This document shows positions 9,014-18,180 of a DNA stretch of 64,000 nucleotides, piece by piece. The DNA is from Comamonas testosteroni (lineage in GTDB: Bacteria; Pseudomonadota; Gammaproteobacteria; Burkholderiales; Burkholderiaceae_C). The stretch lies in contig CP044131.1 of the NCBI GenBank assembly GCA_008727115.1, forward strand, positions 3,534,001-3,598,000, given 5' to 3'. The notes beneath the pieces were generated by a model. The model saw only the letters and a program-made list of their open reading frames with translations, was not told the origin of the DNA and did not search any database. The translations under genes were made by a program, and so were the position numbers. The stretch's first letter is position 1, and every line of letters starts with the position of its first letter.

Positions 9014-9553
9014 TCAGCGGTACAGCTTTTGCAGCAGCTCCATGAGCTGTGCCTGCTCAGGTGCAGTCAGATGCGCCACCGATTGCGCCTCGCTGCGCTT
9101 GAGTTCAGGCTCGGCGGTCTCGACCAGTGCACGACCTTCGGCGGTCAGATACAGGCCGGAAGCACGCCCATCGCGCGGGTGGGGACGCCGCTCCAGAAAT
9201 CCGCGTTTGCTCAGCGCATCGATCATGCCCACCATATTCGGCGGCAGCACCGCCAGTTGCTGGCACAGCTGACGTGAAGTAATGCCCGGGTTGCCCCCCA
9301 CGAGTGACAACACGGAAAACTCGACGATCTTGAGCTCAAAGCGCTCCATGCAGCGCACGAAGACTCCTACCAACGCCAGCGATGCACGCCGCGCGTTGTA
9401 GCCCAGCAAAGACTCCAGAAAGCCTGCATTGACTTGGTCGACTGCAAACACCTCGGCGCCAGCCAGTGTTTCCGGCTCCGCTCCCTGAGGGCGGGAGGAT
9501 CGTGAAGCACGGGCAGATTTGGATGCGGTTTCAACAGTCTTTTGAGCAAGCAT
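9014..9553 (-). CDS. MarR-family regulator, likely of the adjacent CoA-dependent aromatic operon
   Basis: A 179-residue winged-helix regulator. The core [41 protein letters not shown] is a typical MarR recognition helix and wing (DGRA), with dimerisation helices on either side. The N-terminal 30 residues are Ala/Ser/Arg-rich and unstructured. It is the last gene of the ech-fcs cluster, 97 bp after the acyl-CoA dehydrogenase. In many proteobacteria MarR regulators next to fcs/ech genes sense hydroxycinnamoyl-CoA esters (FerC, CouR type); that role here is inferred from context. The ATG at 9553 was chosen over an upstream start that lacks similarity. Confidence 0.85.
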   Translation of the reverse strand: MLAQKTVETASKSARASRSSRPQGAEPETLAGAEVFAVDQVNAGFLESLLGYNARRASLALVGVFVRCMERFELKIVEFSVLSLVGGNPGITSRQLCQQLAVLPPNMVGMIDALSKRGFLERRPHPRDGRASGLYLTAEGRALVETAEPELKRSEAQSVAHLTAPEQAQLMELLQKLYR

Positions 9554-9650
9554 GGTCAGAGTCAAAGTCGATGGCAAAAAATCAATTCAGGATGGCAGCA
9601 AAAAGAGCGCAATTTTGCCGTTTCTTCCCACATCTTGCAGCCATATCAGC

Positions 9651-11414
9651 TCAATGCGCGGGTGCAAACAGCTGGTTGCCGTGTATCACAGAAGCCTGCG
9701 CCCACTGCGCCTTCATCAGACCCTGCCGCCAGTCCATTTCCGGCAGCACTCGCTGCATCACCTGCTTGCAGGCACTTTGCCAGCGCAGCCCGTCAGCCCC
9801 CGGGGTAGCGGCAATACGAGCCCAGGCCCAGCCCAGCAGCACCACGGCCACGCTGCGCAGATAGTCGTCGGCCACGCGCCAGGCCAGCGTGTCATCTTCC
9901 TTGCAGGCTTGGGCCAGCACGGTGGTGAAGTAACGCAGCTGCGCCAGGCAACGCAACACCTCGGCATCCAGCGCACGGCCCGCGTCCAGTGTCTTGCGCA
10001 GCGACAGCAGCCACTGCCCCATGGCCTGGCCACCATCGGGCAAGACTTTGCGCACCAGCAGATCAATGGCCTGAATCTCGTTCGTGCCCTCATAAATCAT
10101 GGCTACACGTGAATCACGCACGATCTGCTCAATGCCCCACTCGCGGATATAGCCGTGGCCACCAAAGACCTGCAGGCAGGCGCTGGCACCTTCGAACGCC
10201 TGCTGCGTCCAGGCCGCTTTGAGGATGGGCGTAATCAGGCTACACCATTGCTGAGCCTGCTCTCGCTCGGCTGCGCTTTCGGCATGGCGCGCCACATCGA
10301 GATAGATGCCGGTCTGATAGGCCAGAACGCGCCCGCCATCCACCCAGGCACGCTGCAGATCCAGTGTGCGACGAACAGTCGGGTGCTCGATGATCAGATC
10401 GGCCGCATCGCCAGCGCCACGCGAAGCAGGCACAGCCCCTGGCGCGCGCATCTGGCGGCGCTCCAGCGCATAGGCATGGGCTTTTTGCCATGCGGCATCC
10501 AGCAAGCCTATGCCTTGCAGCGCAACGTGCAGACGCGCCGCATTCATCATGACAAACATGGCATTCAGTCCCGCGCCAGGCTGGCCAATCAACCAGCCGG
10601 CAGCCGCATCAAAGCGCATGACGCAGGTAGGGCTGCCATGCAGACCCATTTTTTCCTCGATGCGTTCACAGACCACGGCATTGAGCGCACCGCCTGGCAA
10701 AACCTTGGGAACCAGAAACAGCGACAAGCCCTTGGGGCCAGCGGGAGCCCCAGGCAGCCGCGCCAGCACGAGGTGCACGATGTTCTCGGTCAGATCATGC
10801 TCGCCACCTGAGATGAAAATCTTGCTCCCACTGACCTCAAAGCGCTCGCCCCATTCAGAGTCTCCGCCAGGCACTGCCTGCGTGCGCACCAGCCCCAGGT
10901 CACTGCCGGCATGGGCTTCCGTCAGACACATGGTGGCCAGCCACTCGCCACTTGCCACTTTGGGGAGATAAGCGGCCTTGAGCGCTTCGCTGCCATGGTG
11001 CTTGAGGCATTCATATGCGCCATGAAGCAAACCCGGCGCCATGGTCCAGCCATGGTTGGCGGCGCTCAGCCACTCATACAGCACCCCCTCCAGCACCCAT
11101 GGAAGGCCTTGTCCACCATCTTCCTCAGCACAGGCCAGCGCTGGCCAGCCTGCCTGCCAGAAATCCTGATAGGCCTGCGCGAAGCCCGGCGGCGTGGTGA
11201 CCTTGCCACCTGCAAACTGCACGCCCACCTCATCACCTTCACGCGACAACGGCGCCACCACCTCGCCCACCCACTTGCCAGCCTCCTCCAGCACCTGCTG
11301 CATCAGCGCCTGATCGGTGGCGGCATGCGCCGGCAGGCGCTGCAACTGCTCATCGGCCTTGAGCACATCAAACAAAAGAAACGCGTTATCGGCGCTGGTG
11401 GGCAAATAGGACAT
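9651..11414 (-). CDS. Acyl-CoA dehydrogenase (large, DmdC-like)
   Basis: A 587-residue FAD enzyme that oxidises an acyl-CoA to its enoyl-CoA. Recognisable parts are an N-terminal helical domain, CLTEAHAGSDLGLVRTQA in the FAD-binding middle domain, the GGHGYIREWGIEQIVRDSRVAMIYEGTNEIQAIDL segment near the catalytic region, and a C-terminal extension typical of the 3-methylmercaptopropionyl-CoA dehydrogenase-like group. The frame continues 50 codons upstream, but that part only reads through the structured repeat at 11491-11581; I start at MSYLPTSADNAFLLFDVL. Substrate unknown. It is fifth in the ech-fcs operon. Confidence 0.9.
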   Translation of the reverse strand: MSYLPTSADNAFLLFDVLKADEQLQRLPAHAATDQALMQQVLEEAGKWVGEVVAPLSREGDEVGVQFAGGKVTTPPGFAQAYQDFWQAGWPALACAEEDGGQGLPWVLEGVLYEWLSAANHGWTMAPGLLHGAYECLKHHGSEALKAAYLPKVASGEWLATMCLTEAHAGSDLGLVRTQAVPGGDSEWGERFEVSGSKIFISGGEHDLTENIVHLVLARLPGAPAGPKGLSLFLVPKVLPGGALNAVVCERIEEKMGLHGSPTCVMRFDAAAGWLIGQPGAGLNAMFVMMNAARLHVALQGIGLLDAAWQKAHAYALERRQMRAPGAVPASRGAGDAADLIIEHPTVRRTLDLQRAWVDGGRVLAYQTGIYLDVARHAESAAEREQAQQWCSLITPILKAAWTQQAFEGASACLQVFGGHGYIREWGIEQIVRDSRVAMIYEGTNEIQAIDLLVRKVLPDGGQAMGQWLLSLRKTLDAGRALDAEVLRCLAQLRYFTTVLAQACKEDDTLAWRVADDYLRSVAVVLLGWAWARIAATPGADGLRWQSACKQVMQRVLPEMDWRQGLMKAQWAQASVIHGNQLFAPAH

Positions 11415-11490
11415 ACAAAACCGGCTGCCAAGCAGCAAATACAAATCTCTAAAGGCTGCCCCATTCATGCCGAAGCGCGGCCAAGCCAGG

Positions 11491-11581
11491 GATGCCAAGC
11501 AAGGGCCGCCCCGCAGCGAGGGCATCGTCCCCCTCCCGCGCAGCGAGAGAGGGGGAAGCCGCAAAGCGGCTCAGGGGGTGA
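11491..11581 (-). repeat. Stop-codon-linked structured repeat, copy 2
   Basis: It begins directly after the TGA of the Bug gene. Hairpin 1 is AGCCGC-TTT-GCGGCT; hairpin 2 is CCCCCTC/GAGGGGG; the outer stem GATGCC/GGCATC encloses a CGCT/GGCG hairpin. Every stem differs in sequence from copy 1 yet still pairs. It lies inside the catabolic operon, between the Bug gene and the acyl-CoA dehydrogenase gene. Confidence 0.8.
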
Positions 11582-12589
11582 TCAGGTATCCGCCGTAAAG
11601 CCAATCTGCTTGACCAGCGGCCCCCAGCGCTCGAACTCAGCCTGCTGCGAGCGAGCCATCTCTTCCGGCGTGGAGCTGGTGGCAATCAAACCGACCACGC
11701 CTACGCTTTCCTTGAGTGCATCGCTCTTGAGCGCTGCCGTGATCGCTGCATGGGCGCGCTGGCGCACATCGAGCGGCGTCTTGGCATTGGCATAAAAGCC
11801 GAACCACTCTTCGGCGGTCAGGTCGGCAAAGCCCTGCTCGGCAAACGTGGGCACATTGGGCAGATAGGGGTTGCGCTGTGGACCGCTGGTCGCCAGTACA
11901 CGCAGCTTGCCCGCCTTGTAGTAGCTCAGGAAGTCACCGCTGGGGCCCATGACGGCTGCAATCTGGCCACCGGCGAGATCGGACACCGCAGGCGCCGTGC
12001 CGCGATAGGGAACATGGCTGAGCTTGATGCCCGAGCGCAGGCTGAGCAGCGAGCCGATCAAGTGTGGCTGAGTGCCCGCACCGGGGCTGCCAAAGCTGGC
12101 CTTGTCGGGATTGTTCTTGCACCAGGCCAGAAAGTCCTTGAGCGTCTTGACCTCGGCCGGCACGGCAGGGCCCACCGCCAGGCCGTGGTGCATGATGGCG
12201 CCGATGGAGATCGGCTCGAAATCCTTGGCCTGATAGGTCAGCTTGCTATAGATGTGCGGATAGATGGAGAAGGCCGAAACCTGGGACAGCACGATGACCG
12301 AACCGTCCCCAGCCGCCGTACGCAGGTTCTCCAGCGCAATGCGCCCTCCGGCACCGGGCTTGTTTTCCACCACACCCATATTCTTGCTGTAGCTGGTGCC
12401 GCCCAGCTTTTCTGCGACACGACGCGCTACCGAGTCCCCAGCACTGCCTGCGGGGAAGCCGTACAGAATGCGCACCTGCTCCAGCGGCCCGCCACCCTGC
12501 GCATACGCACTGCGGCTGGCGATACCGCCGAACGCAGCCAGTGCAGCGCCAGCGCTCAGGCTTTTGACGAAATGTCGACGATCTTGCAT
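11582..12589 (-). CDS. Bug/TctC-family periplasmic solute-binding protein
   Basis: A 335-residue extracytoplasmic receptor. The N-terminus MQDRRHFVKSLSAGAALAAFGG has an RR pair and a hydrophobic stretch ending near AYA-QGG, so it is exported, possibly by Tat. The mature part shows the Bug pattern: VRILYGFPAGSAGDSVAR, VENKPGAGGRIALENL, HVPYRGTAPAVSDLAGGQIAA and VPTFAEQGF. These proteins bind organic acids, often with orphan partners as in Bordetella; no TctA or TctB permease is nearby. Its place between SDR and acyl-CoA dehydrogenase genes suggests it binds the acid degraded by this operon. Confidence 0.9.
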   Translation of the reverse strand: MQDRRHFVKSLSAGAALAAFGGIASRSAYAQGGGPLEQVRILYGFPAGSAGDSVARRVAEKLGGTSYSKNMGVVENKPGAGGRIALENLRTAAGDGSVIVLSQVSAFSIYPHIYSKLTYQAKDFEPISIGAIMHHGLAVGPAVPAEVKTLKDFLAWCKNNPDKASFGSPGAGTQPHLIGSLLSLRSGIKLSHVPYRGTAPAVSDLAGGQIAAVMGPSGDFLSYYKAGKLRVLATSGPQRNPYLPNVPTFAEQGFADLTAEEWFGFYANAKTPLDVRQRAHAAITAALKSDALKESVGVVGLIATSSTPEEMARSQQAEFERWGPLVKQIGFTADT

Positions 12590-12695
12590 GTTTGTCTCCT
12601 GTTGGTAATGAACGGACTCTGCGGTCCTGTGAAATCAAAATAGGCTGCCGATCCTAATGCATTGATTGCTTACATCGATTGCTCTCACTGCTGGT

Positions 12696-13463
12696 TCAGC
12701 GCGGCGCCATGCGCAGCGCACCATCGAGGCGAATCACTTCGCCGTTGAGGTGATCGTTGTGCACGACATGCACAGCCAGATCGGCAAACTCCGAAGGCTT
12801 GCCCAATCTGGAGGGGAAGGGAATGGAGGCAGCCAGAGACTGCTGCACGGGCTCGGGCAGCTCCTGCATCAGCGGCGTGGCAAACAGGCCCGGTGCCACC
12901 GTGCAGACGCGAATGCCATGCTGTGCCAGGTCCCGCGCCATGGGCAGTGTCATGCCGACCAGCCCACCCTTGGATGCGCTGTAAGCCTGCTGGCCCACCT
13001 GTCCATCAAATGCCGCAACGGATGCGGTGTAGAGAATCACGCCACGCGCACCATCTTCCAGGCCATCGAGCTTGGCGCAGCGCGACGCAAACAGACGCGT
13101 CATGTTGTAGCTGCCAATCAGGTTGACGCGAATCACGCGCTCGAAATCTTCCAGCGGCGCGGGCTCGCCATCACGGCCGATCACGCGCTTGGCCGTACCG
13201 ATACCGGCCACATTCATGAGAATGCGGGCGTCTGAGCCCCATTCCTGGCGAATGGCATCCAGCGCCGCTGTGACGCTGTTTGCATCGCAGATATCGCACT
13301 CCAGTGCCAGGCCGCCAATCTCGGCCGCCACCACTTTGGCCTTGTCGATCTGGCGGTCCAGCACAGCCACCTTGGCACCGGCTGCAGCCAGGGCCCTGGC
13401 CGTAGCCTCACCAAGACCCGAAGCTCCCCCGGTCACGATGGCAATCTGATTCTGAACTTGCAT
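12696..13463 (-). CDS. SDR-family dehydrogenase, 3-hydroxyacyl-CoA dehydrogenase type 2-like
   Basis: A 255-residue classical short-chain dehydrogenase. It has the cofactor motif TGGASGLG (about 12-19), NVAG, and the catalytic Ser...Tyr-x-x-x-Lys set in TASVAAFDGQVGQQAYSASKGG. The combination VAPGLFATPLMQELPEPVQQSLAASIPFPSRLGKPSEFADL closely resembles 3-hydroxyacyl-CoA dehydrogenases of the HSD10 type, which use NAD. Placed between fcs and the Bug gene, it could oxidise the beta-hydroxyacyl-CoA produced by the hydratase. No thiolase is encoded nearby. Sure of the family, less of the substrate. Confidence 0.88.
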   Translation of the reverse strand: MQVQNQIAIVTGGASGLGEATARALAAAGAKVAVLDRQIDKAKVVAAEIGGLALECDICDANSVTAALDAIRQEWGSDARILMNVAGIGTAKRVIGRDGEPAPLEDFERVIRVNLIGSYNMTRLFASRCAKLDGLEDGARGVILYTASVAAFDGQVGQQAYSASKGGLVGMTLPMARDLAQHGIRVCTVAPGLFATPLMQELPEPVQQSLAASIPFPSRLGKPSEFADLAVHVVHNDHLNGEVIRLDGALRMAPR

Positions 13464-13535
13464 CTCACTATCCTTTTAGAAGCTAGTTACGCTTTTCACC
13501 ATTGGGCCCAGGCCCGATTTGGCTTGTTTTTTTAT

Positions 13536-15440
13536 TCAAACACCGGGCTTCAGAATTAGCGCCAGCGTTTCGTCATACAGGCCGCTCACCACATCCGCAC
13601 GATGCTGAAGCACGGCACGCTGATTGATAGAGCCTTTGTCCGTCACCTCGCCCAAGTCCAGAGACGGTGGCTTGATAGCAGCCACCGCACGCGCAATGCG
13701 GGTGGCGCTGCCGGTAGCGGTCTGCGCCAGCTGGTTGAGCACGCCTTGCAAGTGCTGCTGCACAGGCGCGCTGTGCATCACTTGCTCCAGGCTGGCATCG
13801 GTGCCTAGCCCGCTGAGTGCCACGCAGGCAGGTGTGCCAAAAATGATGGCACCCACCTCCTTGCGGTCCAGTCCTGTCACCACCACGTCCTGGATATACG
13901 GAGCACCGGCATGAATGATCTTGGCGCGCAGTGGCCCCACATTGACAAAGGTGCCGGTAGCCAGCTTGAAGTCTTCGGCAATGCGGCCATCAAAACGCAG
14001 GCCCTGATTGCGATCCTGCGGGTCGCGCCACTGCACGGCGTCACCGGTTCGAAAGAAGCCTTGTTCATCAAACGCCTCTGCCGTCGCCTCTGGTGCACGC
14101 CAGTAGCCGGGCGTGACATTGGGGCCGCGATAGCGCACCTCCAACTTGCCATCCACCGGCACCAGCTTGAGCTCCAGCCCCGGCACGGGCACGCCCAGAT
14201 CGCCAGAGCGCACATCGGCCCGGTTGATGAACAGTGCCGAGGGGGACGACTCCGTCATGCCCAGACCCGTGCCTATGACCACTCGGCGGCCCAGCTCCAG
14301 CTCCTGTGAGCGATACAGGCTGTCCCAAATGGGCTGCGCCAGTGAAGCACCAGCGTAATAAAACATGCTCAGGCGCTTGAGCAGACTGGCCCGCAGCGCG
14401 GCATCGCCCTCCATGGCCTGGGCAATGTATTCAAATCCCGTTGGCACATTGAAGTACACCGTGGGCGAGATCTCGCGCAGATTGCGCAGTGTCTCGGCAA
14501 TGCCTGCGGCCGTAGGCTTGCCCTCGTCGATATAGACCGTGCCACCGTGATACAGCGCCAGGCCAATGTTCTTGTTGCCGCCAAAGGTGTGATTCCAGGG
14601 CAGCCAGTCCACGAGAACCGGCGGGCCTTTGACCATATCGGGCATGGTCTGGGCAATCTGCTGCTGGTTGGCGCACCACATGCCATGGGTGTTGATCACG
14701 GCCTTGGGCAGCTTGGTCGAGCCCGAGGTGAACAAGAACTTGGTGATGGTGTCCGGCCCCGTGGCCTGCATGGCCGCATCTGCTGCCGCAGTGGCGGGCG
14801 TGGCCAGCCAATCTGCAAACAAGGTATGGGGCAGCGCATCTGCACTGCTGTGGCGATAGACCACCTCACAGCCTGCGGGCAGCACGGCACGCACGGCCTT
14901 GTCATAGCGCGCGGCATCACTGGCAAAGATCAGGCCGGGAGTCAGCGTATCGACCACATGACGCAGCTTGGCGTAGTCCGTGCTGACCAGCGAATAGGCG
15001 GTCGAGACCGAGCAATAAGGAACGCCCGCATACAGGCAGCCCATGGCCAGCATGGCGTGATCAAGGCTGTTCTCGCTGAGGATGATGACCGGTCGCTCTG
15101 CCGAAAGTCCTCTGTCCACCAGCGCCTGTGCAATGCTGCGCGCAGCCTGGAGCATCTGCCCGTAGCTGATGTGCTGCCAGTCACCCGTCGTGCCATCTTC
15201 CAGGCGCTTGCGCTGAGCGATAAAGGTGGTCTCAGGCGTGGTCTGCGCCCAGTGCACCAGTCTGTCCGTCATGCGCAGCGCATAAGCGGCCAGCTCCTGA
15301 TCGGAGCGCACATGAAGCGTGCCTTCACCCGTCTCACGAACCCAGATGCTGCGCACGCCAAACTCCAGCTCACGGTAGCAAGGCTGGCTGCCTTCTTCTG
15401 CCTGACTGATGGCGTGCATGGCTGTGCTTGTCTCCTGCAT
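13536..15440 (-). CDS. fcs: Feruloyl-CoA synthase-type acyl-CoA ligase
   Basis: An AMP-forming ligase of 634 residues that would activate a phenylpropenoid acid (ferulate, coumarate or similar) with CoA. The phosphate-binding loop FTSGSTKLPKAV is followed by INTHGMWCANQQQIAQ, a stretch characteristic of the Fcs group. Later motifs are WLPWNHTFGGN, GTGLGMTESSP, YRGPNVTPGYWR and FRTGDA. The start is the ATG at 15440, with GGAG nine bases upstream; a GTG five codons earlier is also open. It follows ech by 37 bp. The symbol rests on motif resemblance; the exact substrate is not proven. Confidence 0.85.
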   Translation of the reverse strand: MQETSTAMHAISQAEEGSQPCYRELEFGVRSIWVRETGEGTLHVRSDQELAAYALRMTDRLVHWAQTTPETTFIAQRKRLEDGTTGDWQHISYGQMLQAARSIAQALVDRGLSAERPVIILSENSLDHAMLAMGCLYAGVPYCSVSTAYSLVSTDYAKLRHVVDTLTPGLIFASDAARYDKAVRAVLPAGCEVVYRHSSADALPHTLFADWLATPATAAADAAMQATGPDTITKFLFTSGSTKLPKAVINTHGMWCANQQQIAQTMPDMVKGPPVLVDWLPWNHTFGGNKNIGLALYHGGTVYIDEGKPTAAGIAETLRNLREISPTVYFNVPTGFEYIAQAMEGDAALRASLLKRLSMFYYAGASLAQPIWDSLYRSQELELGRRVVIGTGLGMTESSPSALFINRADVRSGDLGVPVPGLELKLVPVDGKLEVRYRGPNVTPGYWRAPEATAEAFDEQGFFRTGDAVQWRDPQDRNQGLRFDGRIAEDFKLATGTFVNVGPLRAKIIHAGAPYIQDVVVTGLDRKEVGAIIFGTPACVALSGLGTDASLEQVMHSAPVQQHLQGVLNQLAQTATGSATRIARAVAAIKPPSLDLGEVTDKGSINQRAVLQHRADVVSGLYDETLALILKPGV

Positions 15441-15477
15441 TGTCTTTGTCTCCACAGCGTTTTTTGAATGGTCTCTA

Positions 15478-16260
15478 TCAGTCTTTGCTGACCTTGGCGG
15501 CGCGGCCTGCTAAAAACTCCTGCAAGCGGAACTTGGCCTCCGGCGCGCTCTGCGCCACTGCGGCCATCAACGCCTCTGTCATCAGTCCCTGATCGGCTGG
15601 CTGATCGGCAATGCGCGGCAGAGCATGCATCAGCGCGTAATTCGTCATGGGCGCATTCTCTGCAATACGCAGCGCCAGCTCTACCGCTTTTTCCAGCGCC
15701 TGACCTTCGGGCACCAGATATTGCGACAGGCCAATGCGCTCGCCTTCTTCGGCCTTGTACACGCGGCCGGTGAACATCATGTCGGCCATGCGCGCCGCGC
15801 CAATCAGGCGCGGGATGCGTACCGAACCACCGCCGCCCACAAAAATGCCTCGCGAGCCTTCGGGCAAAGCATAGAAAGTGCTGCTGTCAGCCACGCGGAT
15901 ATGACAGGCGCTGGCCAGCTCCAGGCCTCCACCCACCACCGCACCATGCAAGGCAGCCACCACCGGCACAGCACCAAACTGCACCTGACGCAGCGCCTCA
16001 TGCCACATGCGTGAGTGCAGCACACCCTGGGCCGCATCGCGCTCGCTGAGTTCGCTCAGATCAAGGCCTGCGCAGAAATGCGGGCCGTCGCCATCCACCA
16101 CGGCGGCACGCACGCTGGCTGGCAGGTTCATGAACACATCGCGCAGCCCCAGGACCAGTCCATCCGACAAGGCATTGCGCTTGGTGGAGCGCATCAGACG
16201 AATGACAGCGACCTGCTGCGCATCGCCACGCAATTCAACGGCAATTTCTTTATGACTCAT
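15478..16260 (-). CDS. Enoyl-CoA hydratase/isomerase (crotonase) family protein
   Basis: A 260-residue crotonase, first gene of the catabolic operon. It shows the oxyanion-hole segments HFCAGLDLSEL and AALHGAVVGGGLELASACHIRVAD, and PEGSRGIFVGGGGSVRIPRLIG near the active site. Overall it does not look like the classical feruloyl-CoA hydratase-lyase of Pseudomonas, so hydration followed by beta-oxidation is as likely as retro-aldol cleavage to vanillin. The ATG at 16260 has AAGGA six bases upstream; the ATG two codons earlier has no usable spacing. Confidence 0.88.
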   Translation of the reverse strand: MSHKEIAVELRGDAQQVAVIRLMRSTKRNALSDGLVLGLRDVFMNLPASVRAAVVDGDGPHFCAGLDLSELSERDAAQGVLHSRMWHEALRQVQFGAVPVVAALHGAVVGGGLELASACHIRVADSSTFYALPEGSRGIFVGGGGSVRIPRLIGAARMADMMFTGRVYKAEEGERIGLSQYLVPEGQALEKAVELALRIAENAPMTNYALMHALPRIADQPADQGLMTEALMAAVAQSAPEAKFRLQEFLAGRAAKVSKD

Positions 16261-16283
16261 AACCATTCCTTTTCATCATTATT

Positions 16284-16298
16284 GTTATTTCAAATAAC
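16284..16298. promoter_or_regulatory. Perfect palindrome upstream of ech, candidate MarR operator
   Basis: GTTATTTCAAATAAC is a perfect 7-1-7 inverted repeat located 24-38 bases before the ech start codon, in an AT-rich patch between divergent genes. Its size and symmetry fit a MarR dimer site, and a MarR gene ends this operon. Binding is inferred. Confidence 0.55.
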
Positions 16299-16419
16299 CA
16301 AATGCAAGCCATTGAGCGCAGTTTGATCTCAGTGCTTTCCCCGATTACTGGCTCCCGCAGCGCCCATCTAGTCCAGCCAAGACATGTGCACGCACAGCGC
16401 CTTCGCATAATGTGCGTCC

Positions 16420-18114
16420 ATGACCTCACCCCAACCGCCCCGCCCCAGCCAGCTTCTTCAGCCCCAGCGCCCTCCCGTACCAGCCCGTGATGCAGCCACT
16501 TTGCTACTGCTGCGCGACTGTGCCGACGGCAGCGGATTTGAAGTGCTGATGACAAGGCGTGCCGATCAAGGCATTTTTGCCAATGCCTATGTCTTCCCCG
16601 GCGGAGGTCTGGAGGCAGAGGACGCAGACCCAGCCAACCACGCACTGGCTCAAGTGCGCCCCTCCATGGCCGAGCTGGCCGGCTCGGAGCGCATTACGCA
16701 GGCCTTGGCGGGTATCCGCGAGACTTTTGAGGAGCTCGGCATCCTGCTGGCCTATGACAGAAGTGGCCAGCCCGTCGCTCCCGCCGAGGTAGAGCAGCTC
16801 GATCGCCAGGCATCGCTGTATGCACAGTGCCGCGAACGCGGCTGGACGCTGGCCGTCGATCAGCTCTGGTACCTGACGCACTGGACCGCTCCGCTGGATT
16901 TGCCCAAGCGCTTCAACGTGCCATTTTTCGTGGCCCGGATGCCGCAAGGGCAAATTCCCGTGGCCGACGAAACCGAGCAGTTCGAACCCACCTGGATCTC
17001 CCCCAAAGACGCCCTGCAGCGCTTTGACGAGAAAAAGCTGTTCATTCTTTTCCCCACCCAGCGCACGCTGCAACGGCTATCGGCCTTCGCCAATACGCAG
17101 GAAGTCATCAACGCCCTGCACAGCGAAAAGCCGCTGTGGCATGCCTGCCCGCGCGGCGGCTACCTCAAAGGGCAGGACACCCGCCACGCCGAAACCGACA
17201 TGGCCTATGGCGAGCTGGAAATGGTGCTGCCCGACGGCCACGGCATTCACCACCTGGACTGGCAGTCTGAAAAAGCCGTGCCCCTGCGCAAAAACCTGCT
17301 GCGCCTGACGGCCCCCAACCCCGGCATGATGAGCGGCCCCGGCACCAACACCTATCTGGTGGGCGATGCCAGCAGCGGCTACATCGTCATCGACCCCGGC
17401 CCCAACGAGCCCGAGCACCTGCAGCGCCTGCATGACACCACGGGCGGCGATATCCGCTTCATCGTCTGCACCCACTCCCACCCCGACCACTCGCCTGGCG
17501 CCGCGCCACTGCAAGCATTGGTGGTGCAGTCCGGCCATGGCAAGCCGCCCATCATGGGAATGCCCTCTGCGCCTACTGCCCGCGCCCATAGCCGCTTCAA
17601 GCCGGACGTCACGCTACAAGATGGAGAGCGCGTGGCCGTTTCAGGACAAGGGCCAGACGGCGAAACCAGCCATACTCTGCAAGCCATCTTCACGCCCGGC
17701 CATGCGGCCAACCACTTGTGCTTCTTGCTGGAGGAAGATGCGCTGCTGTTCAGCGGCGATCACATCCTCAACGGCAGCACCACGGTCATCAGCCCACCCG
17801 ACGGCAACATGATCGATTACCTGGACTCGCTGGACAAACTCAGCGCGCTCTGCGTCGAGCATGGCGTGCGACACATACTTCCAGCCCATGGCTATGTGCT
17901 GGGCTTTGCCCGCCAGCAGATTGCCAAGCTCAAAAACCACCGCCTAGCACGCGAAGCCAAGGTGCACGAGGCCATGCGCACCCTGCCCGATGGCAGCATC
18001 CAGGACTGGGTCGCCATGGTCTATGCCGACACACCCAAGGCGCTGTGGCCGGTGGCCCAGCAATCGCTGCTGGCCCATGTGGAGCGCATTCAGAAACTGT
18101 GCCTGGGGCGCTAA
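16420..18114 (+). CDS. Nudix hydrolase fused to a metallo-beta-lactamase-fold hydrolase
   Basis: A 564-residue two-domain protein. Residues about 22-220 form a Nudix domain: GGGLE (61-65) and RETFEELG (100-107), with roughly 20 extra residues inside the Nudix box compared with the standard spacing. Residues about 295-560 are an MBL-fold hydrolase: GPGTNTYLVG, VIDPGP, HxHxDH at H352, H354, D356 and H357, FTPGHAANHLC, FSGDHILNGS and LPAHGY. The C-terminal part resembles the LACTB2-like (RNase or hydrolase) winged-helix tail. Substrates are unknown; a Nudix plus MBL pair could act on a CoA or nucleotide metabolite. It is divergent from ech. Confidence 0.88.
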   Translation: MTSPQPPRPSQLLQPQRPPVPARDAATLLLLRDCADGSGFEVLMTRRADQGIFANAYVFPGGGLEAEDADPANHALAQVRPSMAELAGSERITQALAGIRETFEELGILLAYDRSGQPVAPAEVEQLDRQASLYAQCRERGWTLAVDQLWYLTHWTAPLDLPKRFNVPFFVARMPQGQIPVADETEQFEPTWISPKDALQRFDEKKLFILFPTQRTLQRLSAFANTQEVINALHSEKPLWHACPRGGYLKGQDTRHAETDMAYGELEMVLPDGHGIHHLDWQSEKAVPLRKNLLRLTAPNPGMMSGPGTNTYLVGDASSGYIVIDPGPNEPEHLQRLHDTTGGDIRFIVCTHSHPDHSPGAAPLQALVVQSGHGKPPIMGMPSAPTARAHSRFKPDVTLQDGERVAVSGQGPDGETSHTLQAIFTPGHAANHLCFLLEEDALLFSGDHILNGSTTVISPPDGNMIDYLDSLDKLSALCVEHGVRHILPAHGYVLGFARQQIAKLKNHRLAREAKVHEAMRTLPDGSIQDWVAMVYADTPKALWPVAQQSLLAHVERIQKLCLGR

Positions 18115-18157
18115 GCCGCAGCCACTGCGCAGCTAGACCTGTGGACAACTAGGAAAT

Positions 18158-18180
18158 GGCGGGAGCATTAAGCTCTCGCC
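18158..18180 (+). promoter_or_regulatory. Hairpin abutting a start codon
   Basis: GGCGGGAGC (18158-18166) pairs with GCTCTCGCC (18172-18180) with one mismatch, and the 3' arm touches the ATG at 18181. The only purine-rich ribosome-binding candidate (GGGAG) is inside the 5' arm, so folding would hide it. Confidence 0.5.

Noticed and set aside
11415-11564. 50-codon N-terminal extension of the acyl-CoA dehydrogenase
   Set aside because: It is translation through the structured repeat; the family start MSYLPTSADNAF fits better.
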